Assembly (NCBI RefSeq): GCF_000149955.1
Contig: NC_030987.1
Location: 85,918-149,917, forward strand
Length of the DNA: 64,000 bases
Direction: 5' to 3'
From: Fusarium oxysporum f. sp. lycopersici 4287
Taxonomy: Eukaryota > Ascomycota > Sordariomycetes > Hypocreales > Nectriaceae
Position 1 is the first letter of the stretch. Each line of letters opens with the position of its first letter. Made by a program: the position numbers and the translations under genes. Below the pieces are notes generated by a model. It was given only the letters and a program-made list of their open reading frames with translations, searched no databases and was not told the origin of the DNA. Below are positions 56,792 through 64,000 of this stretch, in pieces.

Positions 56792-57050
56792 GAAACAGTT
56801 GACTAATTCAACAAGAGTGCCTCGAATGGCTTTGTTCGAGATTGTCGACGCGGCCTCAATCCATATAACAAAGTTTTTAGCGATGCAAGCCATGGCCGAA
56901 TCACAAGTTGGGCACCATCAAGAAAGGACCTTTCTACGCAGTTGAGATACACCCCAGCGATACCGGGACAATAGGCGGTCTCGTCACTGACGAGCGCGCG
57001 AGGGTTACGAATAAACAAGGTCAACGACCGTTGGAAATCCGTGGGATCCC
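56792..57050 (+). pseudogene. Relic of a 3-ketosteroid-dehydrogenase-like flavoprotein
   Basis: The plus strand reads ETVD, stop (TAA 56804-56806), FNKSASNGFVRDCRRGLNPY and NKVFSDA, then after a frameshift near 56,885 PNHKLGTIKKGPFYAVEI, GTIGGLVTDERARVTNKQGQ. These blocks are the C-terminal part of FAD-binding-2 family dehydrogenases, where the first block is the RGxxxYDxxxGD region and the second the GPFYA...GTxGGLxTD...V...G run. The FAD-binding N-terminus and the final GN...YPG block are absent. Clearly non-functional. Confidence 0.65.
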
Positions 57051-58993
57051 CTACCCTTCAATGTTTAACCTCTTTATCTGAAAATATCGCACTGGAGATG
57101 TTTGAAGTGAACGTGATTGGCAGTAGCAAATATGCTCAATGGGGGCGGGATCGGAGGTCGGGCAACTATGCAGGCTAATTAAAATACTTTATTCTCTACT
57201 CCATCAGCACTTGATTAATAACTCTCATACGCGAATCCTCGTGCTACCTTGTTGGAATTGCCTTATTCTGTTGTAAATGCGAAATAACCCCTCTGTTAAT
57301 ACCTACTTGAAAACACTCTTAAAGTGTTATATTGAGGATTTGCGTGATATAATAATAAGATTAGATTTTTCACCTTTTAAGATTGCTGTATATGTTATAG
57401 ACGACGCTGATGGTTTTTTAAATAGTAGCGAAATCCCTGGTGCAATGCGGCTTTGTTTAAAAAATATTGTATTGGCTTTAAGCTTAATACGAGCTCGTCT
57501 AGATAATCTCGCGCCTTACTAACTCGATCAGATGGCTGGTCGCATTCCATGCAGTAATTTTAAATGATTAACGAAATTTTGTTTTAGTCAGCTGGCCAGT
57601 CATCAATGTGGTCAATTAACAAGACCCAGAAGCTTAACGCAGATAATTTCCAAAGAATTTTACCAGCATGCAAATCCAGTACATGTTGGTGATGAGGCTA
57701 TTGACGCAGTAAGCTGATCATGCATGCACTTAAGGTCCTCAGCCACGCAGGAATCACCCATAAAGGTACTCACTGGCTAAAAATACGACTAAAAGTTAGT
57801 GGTGTGATGTAACACTGCACCCATGAGGCTACACACGGGATCAACTGTTAGGCTCGGAAGTCGGTCGATCACCTTCTTTTCTCCAATTCTAGAACGAGCA
57901 GGTTACCCTAACGGTGGAAGTCAATTGTAATACGAACTACGGATATAACATGTACCATCGACTCAAAACCACGTTCTAGTCTAAGAGAGAGTCATGGTCA
58001 CGTTGAACTTGTGAAAAATACCCTATAGCTACAGCTCGTGCGCGAGATTCCGGGCACACAGTCAGTGCATTAATGGTTCCACTCGGCTTTAAATTACGGC
58101 AAGTTTTCAGTGTCTGCCGGACCCAACGGTGTCTCAGAGCCCAGCCTCCCCCGCCTCGGCGTCCACGATGACGTCCAGACCCGCTCGAGTTGCCACTTTT
58201 TCAAGATTTGGTAGTCCCGTAATGGCTTGGCTCGGCACGGCAATTCTGTTGAGCTTTCTGGTCTGTGTATCGTCTGGTTCCTTCTGGAAATGAGTCCATG
58301 GTGATGTTGGAGGAAGTGCATGAACAAAGCAGTCCGTGTTTTTACAGCGCCTGCACGTTTAAGCGGTCAGTCTCACTCATACTAACAACGCGGTGAGACC
58401 GCCTGTTTATTAGACCTGTTCCTCATAGATGCACAATGTCGTCATTGTTCCTCTCTGTGCATGCAGTACACGGCTGAGGCTGCGCAAAATTCACCGATCT
58501 ACCTAATCACAGAGTCAGGAACAAATGACATACCCGTTCTTGTGAATCATGCTGTGACCATTACGTCGAAATGTCCGTTCGCAGAATCCCCTTACCTCTC
58601 AACAAAGAAGCATAATCCCAATTCAGCACTAGCGGGGCGGACGATGCACGGGTAGGGCCATGATCAGCCCCTGGCTCATCTAATAATAACCCACCCGCCC
58701 TGTGAATACGAGCTAAGCATAATTCTTAATGCAAAAAACCCATGCGATAATAACATGACGCACAGAGCAGTCGGATGTTTCGGCATGCTGTCTACTGCAG
58801 CATTGGGTTAGATTTCCGGTCGACAAACTTGCATTTGCTGATCTTGACAACCCCGCAGAAATCACGAGGCCAGAGTTTCTCCGGACAAGACGATGGATCA
58901 TACTTCGTATAGGTGATATTAGGGCGCAGCTAGTGCAAAGTACTTCGTATCCTATTCGAGAAGCCCAGAGGTCAGATCCCGATTCTCACATAA
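57051..58993. other. No supported gene
   Basis: About 1.9 kb with only short open stretches. One minus-strand segment near 58,140-58,220 (GLPNLEKVATRAGLDVIVDA) is protein-like but closes at once. No family recognised. Confidence 0.4.
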
Positions 58994-59000
58994 TATAAAA
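58994..59000 (+). promoter_or_regulatory. TATA box of the BYS1-family gene
   Basis: TATAAAA about 124 bases before the ATG, followed by a long C/T-rich leader (59030-59120) typical of highly expressed fungal genes. Confidence 0.5.
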
Positions 59001-59123
59001 GCATATATTTACCCAGCTCCTGTTTACTTTAATCATCTCATCTCATCTCATCATTCACTCTCAATCTTCTACATCACAACTCCTCACATCAAACCTTTTC
59101 ATACCCAACTCTAAACCGTCACC

Positions 59124-59644
59124 ATGAAGTTCGCTGCTTTCACCGCTCTCGCCGCCGTCTTCGGCTCTGCTGCTGCTGCCAACAAGGCTAATGTCATCAA
59201 CGACTGCACCAACACCATCTACGTCCAGTCCTTCCCCTACGGCGGCGGTGCTCCCGGTCCCTTGACCACCGTCAAGCCCGGCCAGCGATTCTCTGAGGAT
59301 CTCCGTGCCTCTGGTTCTACCATCAAGATCGCCACCACCCGAACTCTCACCAAGCCTCTCTTCTTCGGCTACTCTTCCGAGTCTCAGCCCAACAACGTTT
59401 ACTGTAGGTCTTCCCCTCTTCTGCCTTGACTAAATGACACCACTGACATTCTTCTCCAGACGAGTTGAGCACTGAGTTCGGCAACCCCTTCGCTGACAAG
59501 CACAACATCTTGAGCCCTGGTGAGGGTTGCGAGAAGTTCGACTGCAAGCCCAACGATGCCAAGTGCTACAGCACCCCCAGCATGAAGAAGGTCTACGGCT
59601 GCCCCAGCCCCGTCAACCTGTACGCCAAGGTCTGCGCCAAGTAA
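59124..59644 (+). CDS. BYS1-domain secreted protein
   Basis: Two exons (59124-59403, 59460-59644; intron GTAGGT...CTCCAG) encode 154 residues. Signal peptide MKFAAFTALAAVFGSAAAAN, then a compact beta-rich domain: NDCTNTIYVQSFPYGGGAPG, GSTIKIATTRTLTKPLFFGY, ELSTEFGNPFADKHNILSPG, and Cys-containing ends (CEKFDCKPNDAKC, GCPSPVNLYAKVCAK). The layout matches the Blastomyces yeast-phase-specific (BYS1) family, thaumatin-like in fold. Codon use is strongly C-biased (GCC, GTC, AAG), which with the TATA box and pyrimidine leader suggests high expression. Function unproven; family members are secreted and sometimes host-associated. Confidence 0.88.
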
Positions 59645-62098
59645 ATTGGTAGCCTTGACATCGGCTTTGCTTCCAGTGGCATTTAATAAGACCATATCAA
59701 CGGCTGACGCCCTGGTTTCATGGATCAACTCACTGGGTTAATACTTCTTCGTTACATACATTATTAAGCGGCTTCGGAGTCCTTTAGATAGAGTACTTCC
59801 TATAAATCGGAAGACCAATACATATTATTATCTTCAGCCACTTCAATCATTGTGACATTAGCTTGTCCTTTCATCGCTATCAACTGTTATCTTGTACCCA
59901 CGTAGCCATAATGTACCAGTAATACTTGCTCAACTAGTTAGTTATGTAGAATAAAAGCCGTAGCCCATGTTGGTGGAATGATGCCTTTGGCATGAGAGAA
60001 ACTGCTGACTACCTCAAGTCTCGTCATGCCGGATTGCCTGCGCCTCCCAGTTAGTTACAACATGATCATCTGGATAGTCTGACTTAGCTGACACTCTCCA
60101 CTCCATTGGCCTTGGCAAAGTGATAACTTCGTTTGGCGCACTTCGGGCGCTAGACATATATTTTCCGAGGTTCAGTTCGGGAAAGTGTCCGATTAGATGA
60201 ATAAGATATAAGCAGCTGTATCATGACTAGAAAAGACAAGTTTCGGTTGACGGTGTCAAGAAGGAACGGCTTCGAGATGTTGCTTAAAGCTGTGCTCTCT
60301 AGGATCGAGTGTATACAAAGTTGATACTAAGATGCTACCGTAACCATCCATACTGCCTGCAACTCATTCCATAGAACAGTGCATGGGGTGCTCACTATAG
60401 TTGGATATTCTAGGTCATTGTGTGTCGAGATCGCAAAGTCCTGCTGATAGATATAACGATAGGGAGGAATGTACATTGAACATAGTGATAAGCAGTTAAT
60501 GAGCGCCCCTATTTGGCAGGAAACAATCCAAACATGGCCTGAGAGCGAAGACTAACTTCCAGTTCTGTGAGTTCAAGATGAAGACAGCATCTTTCAGCTG
60601 GGTTATTGTCCAATCAGGGCTATAGCTCGGTATAACAAAGAGCTCGATGTCATTGTGACATGAGTGGGATTGAGTAACACTGGGCCTCCTACAACTTTTG
60701 ATGCCATCATCATCAAGTCATGACAACGAAAGGAGCAATAACCGTTATGTCAACATATCGGCCTGAGTTTGTACGGCTTGCAACAATATACGCTCTTATT
60801 GGCCAGCATGGTATTGCCATTCCTGCGCGCGCAGCATTGTCCATTCTGTTTTATACAGAAGTCGTCCACAATCAGAACTTTGTCAGGACGACAAAGTTGC
60901 ACTTTATATGTGATCAATTGGTCTTTACTGATCCAAAATTGCACACCAGTCCTGTTCGATCATGCTCGGACTTCCTAGACGATGAGGTCGTCGTCAATTG
61001 TTTCATCAGGTAATCAGTACACGCCCGATACGATGACGGAGCAAGATGAGACATTTGGAGCTGAGTTCTGTAGCTGAAAGCTTATCGCAGCGCACCTTAG
61101 ATATTTATACGAATGCGGAGAATGGCCGATCTCGGGATGTTATGGCGCGACAGAAAGTTACCATACCACTCTGCTGTTGATGGAAGCAGACCGACGGCAG
61201 ATCCTCACTGCGATTACCCCTCAAGACCAAAGGCTTACTTTGATGCAGATAAATCCGTGTTTGGATAAATGCAACGGCGGTGTCAAGCATTGGGCCGCCA
61301 TAGAAGTCAGCTGGTGCCTTCTGAGCTGTCAGTCGCCGGCAAGCTACCATTTATTGGCATAGCGGCGGGTGATACTCCGGGAAGCGATGCATATTTAGGT
61401 AACATTAAAATTCTAGAAAAGGTCCAGAACACAAAACACCACGTTTGTTATCTAGAAGCAATTGAAATGCCGTGCCACGGACGCGCGCTGTTGGTTGAAA
61501 TCATAGATAGCAGAACCCCCGCAACCGGCTGCGATTTACCGATGCCGATCAAGGTTGCGTCACGATACGGGGACCGAAACATCGGGGCACGGACACAAAA
61601 GTCCGGTATCTCTGAGCGAAATGCGGAGGTCGAAAGATGCGGGGTGCGATAACCTAGAACGCGATAGGAAATTGTAATACAAGTACCGCTGATGGCTTCA
61701 ACCAGCTGATGCGTCGCTGCCACGTTGGACCGGGGACATATCGATACAAGAGGGGAATGTGACCCGGGGTTGACGGCGTAGAACCGTTCAAGGGCGGAAG
61801 AAACTCCATGGTCCACTTGATCTGCGCCCAATCCCGTCAATGACATTTGTCGATGAGGCTAGAGTAAATGTCCTTATCACCGATCACATGACCGGGTGCT
61901 TAGCGGGATGCCCGTTTATCTTGCAATCATTCTATCATTGTTTGGGCGAAAGTGGCGTTGACCATGGGAACATAATGTCGGCTGGTCTAGATCAATTCCA
62001 CGCGTAGTAAATATATAGATTGACATGTCCCCCCCCAGCAGTAGACAGATTGATCGGTAAACATCCATCACTCCAAGGTACTCTGACCTCCCAGCAAC
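59645..62098. other. No supported gene
   Basis: 2.4 kb gap. Open stretches at 60720-61013 and 61269-61652 (plus) and 61448-61846 (minus, MSLTGLGADQVDHGVSSALE) have no motifs and overlap one another, so none is called. The last 80 bases are the leader of the Rieske gene. Confidence 0.4.
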
Positions 62099-63324
62099 AT
62101 GTTGACTCTCGGTACACTCATCTTCTTCGCCATAGCGGCTGCTATCGCCCTCATCGCAAAGAAGACACTATCTAAACCACAGAAGGAAAACCTTATCTCA
62201 AGAGCCATCCCCGCCGCTCCACCCCTCACTCAACCCCTCCCCTCAACATGGTACAAGTCAGACGACATCTACGAACTTGAGCGAAGAGCCATCTTCTCAA
62301 AGAAATGGATCCTGCTCACTCACAAGATGCGCTTCGACCAGACTGGCGCCTGGGTTCGATATGCTGAAGCTGGTTTCGATTTCTTCCTCATACGAAATGC
62401 AGAGGGTACTATCAGGGGCTTTCACAACATCTGTCGTCACCGTGCTTTTCCCGTCGTTGTCAAGGATAATGGCCAGAACAACGTCTTGTCCTGCAAGTAC
62501 CATGGCTGGTCTTACGGTATGAACGGTCAGCTTGCCAAGGCGCCTCTGTATCAGGATCTCCCCGGATTTGATCGCTCCAAGAACGGTCTCTTCCCTCTTC
62601 ACACTCACGTCGATGCCAAGGGCTTTGTCTGGATTAACATGGACGCCAAGGCCGTGCCTGAGAACCCATGGAGCGAGGACCTCAGCCAATCAGCGAACCA
62701 TGGATCTTTCAACTTTGATGACTACAAGTTTGACCACGTCAAGCAAGACTCCAGCAGCTTCAACTGGAAGACTCTGGCCGACAAGTCTTGCACTGGTAGT
62801 AACATTGATAACTTTGAGAACGCCGCTGAGAAGAAATCTGTTGTCAACGACTTCTTCTTCCCCAACGCCTCCATGACCATCTCGTAAGTTCTCTACCAGC
62901 CAAATTGTGACTAGCAAAGACTAACCAGTTCAGTCCTCACTTCTTCTTCCTCTTGCGATGTGTCCCTACATCAGCTACAAAGTCCCAACTACAGTATGAA
63001 GTCTACCGACACAAGAGCGCCAGCGAGTCCGACTTCAAGAAGGTCGAAGAGATCCTCCAGCAAACAGCCAGCGAACAAGAAGCCCCCGCCGAGAAGAACC
63101 TCCGCGCCGGCGTTCTCGTTGACCAGACCCCTCTTCAGTTCCAGAACCAAGTGTATCAACTAGTCGAGCACCACCGCAAGCTCGAGGGTGTCGCTGGCCG
63201 TGAGATTCGACCCGCTCAGCAGATTCTTGACAAGTCTGCTACCAAGACTGAGCAAGATGAGAGCCTCTACTCTTCCTGCTCTGGTCTTTCATGTGGTAAA
63301 ATAGCCAAGGACCTTTCTTGGTAA
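62099..63324 (+). CDS. Rieske [2Fe-2S] oxygenase, catalytic iron segment missing
   Basis: Two exons (62099-62883, 62934-63324) give 391 residues. An N-terminal membrane anchor (LGTLIFFAIAAAIALIAKK) precedes a complete Rieske domain: GFHNICRHRAFP and VLSCKYHGWSYGMNGQLAKA (CxH-17-CxxH), WYKSDDIYELERRAIFSKKW upstream. The C-terminal half begins SFNWKTLADKSC, where choline-monooxygenase-like and ring-hydroxylating enzymes continue with the 2-His segment. Here the text jumps to NIDNFENAAEKKSVVNDFFF and FPNASMTIS, skipping roughly 60 residues that hold both His ligands. The rest (PHFFFLLRCVPTSAT, YEVYRHKSASE) is normal. So electron-transfer chemistry may persist but oxygenase activity is unlikely. 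Confidence 0.85.
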
Positions 63325-63824
63325 CCGGGGAGTTTGTAAAATAGAATCGGCGTATAGATGGAGTGGTTTTAGCATAAAGTTACAGACGGTATAGAGGGAA
63401 GATCTATATGGACAGCGTCTAGTAATTGGGTTTTTCGTTTAATAGCATAGTTATGATGATAATGCATAGCTCATTGGATGTTCAATCTTCTCCGAAACGT
63501 TTCATCATGTCCAAGTATAATACGACCATATATGAACGTGGACTGAAGGGACTTGGGAAGCATCATTAGGTCTCATAACATCTTCCCTCAAGTATAGGAT
63601 GAGCCTCAGGCATCTTTGGCATATCGTTCCCATAGTGGCACTTGTCTCTCTTTTTTGAGGCAGTCCACCCGCTTGTTGCAAGTAGTAACAACCTACACGA
63701 TCTAATTTATGAGTAATATTTGTTATTTGCATTTGGACCTATCGTCGAGATCTCAAACTCACCACATAGGACACAAACGAGCGATCCCGCCTCGCGGTCT
63801 AAGGACAAACAGTCTGATGCTTAT
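63325..63824. other. No supported gene
   Basis: Spacer between two converging 3' ends. Nothing recognised. Confidence 0.5.
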
Positions 63825-64000
63825 CTAAGTGGTCTTGTCTAGTACAAATCCCTTGCAAGCCCAGCACGCAATAACAAGATCCTTCTTCTCGGTCTGTATC
63901 TCTCCCGAAAACTCCAGCTTATCATCTTTTTCAACAGCAACAACAGTGCCATACTCATCAATCCACTCTGCCACCTTGGTTGCGTTCTCCTGCGCCGTCA
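63825..64000 (-). CDS. 3' end of an unidentified gene, cut by the window edge
   Basis: An open minus frame runs from the edge to TAG at 63827..63825: NATKVAEWIDEYGTVVAVEK, DDKLEFSGEIQTEKKDLVIA, CWACKGFVLDKTT. Codon use is gene-like and the frame is uninterrupted. The family cannot be named from 57 residues. It converges with the Rieske gene. Confidence 0.6.
   Translation of the reverse strand, partial: TAQENATKVAEWIDEYGTVVAVEKDDKLEFSGEIQTEKKDLVIACWACKGFVLDKTT

Noticed and set aside
61448..61846. 132-codon minus-strand open frame near 61.6 kb
   Set aside because: Overlaps another open frame on the plus strand and shows no domain, signal peptide or splice structure.
1..64000. CRISPR arrays, tRNA or rRNA genes
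   Set aside because: No regular spaced repeats, no tRNA B-box/cloverleaf pattern and no rRNA-like blocks were noticed; a eukaryotic window is not expected to hold CRISPR.

Overview
The window reads as a stretch of filamentous ascomycete chromosome, most like Fusarium or another hypocrealean. Supporting signs are short GT-AG introns of about 45-65 bp, Zn(II)2Cys6 regulators, a PTH11-type receptor, a BYS1-family secreted protein, and islands of extreme A+T content with C-to-T/G-to-A decay typical of repeat-induced point mutation (RIP). No bacterial operons, tRNAs, rRNAs or CRISPR arrays were seen. Gene density is low, and many genes are broken by one or a few small lesions, so this looks like accessory or subtelomeric sequence rather than core chromosome.

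Left part (1-15 kb): a decayed omega/Ecm4-type glutathione transferase, a frameshifted laccase-like multicopper oxidase, a small cysteine-rich secreted protein stopped at codon 20, a Zn2Cys6 regulator, a RIP-shredded Dal5-type transporter, and a CE1-type esterase with a +1 frameshift. Repeat core (15.2-18.6 kb): two A+T-rich arms of about 1 kb, mutually inverted, flank a clean 429-bp solo LTR with a perfect 5-bp target duplication. Further copies of the arm repeat lie at 27.1 and 52.1 kb.

Middle (19.9-30.8 kb): a DUF2278/YukJ protein with a lamin-tail domain, a decayed coiled-coil gene, a secreted tungstate-binding-like (TupA) protein facing a PTH11 receptor gene, a 621-residue membrane protein, and the tail of a DHA2 transporter. 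31.4-38.3 kb is a probable sugar-use cluster: GH1 beta-glucosidase, a sugar transporter (one base short), and a divergent GH95 alpha-L-fucosidase. It is followed by a small hypothetical gene and a glycerate kinase.

Right part (42-64 kb): a DHA1 drug transporter, an isolated argininosuccinate-lyase-like enzyme, a small secreted protein, a secreted HExxH metalloprotease, a truncated Zn2Cys6 regulator beside a thioesterase-like gene, a relic of a 3-ketosteroid-dehydrogenase-like flavoprotein, a BYS1 protein, a Rieske oxygenase lacking its recognisable mononuclear-iron segment, and the 3' end of an unidentified gene at the right edge. All intron calls were made by eye from splice sites and frame continuity. 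Family names come from recognised motifs, not from searches.
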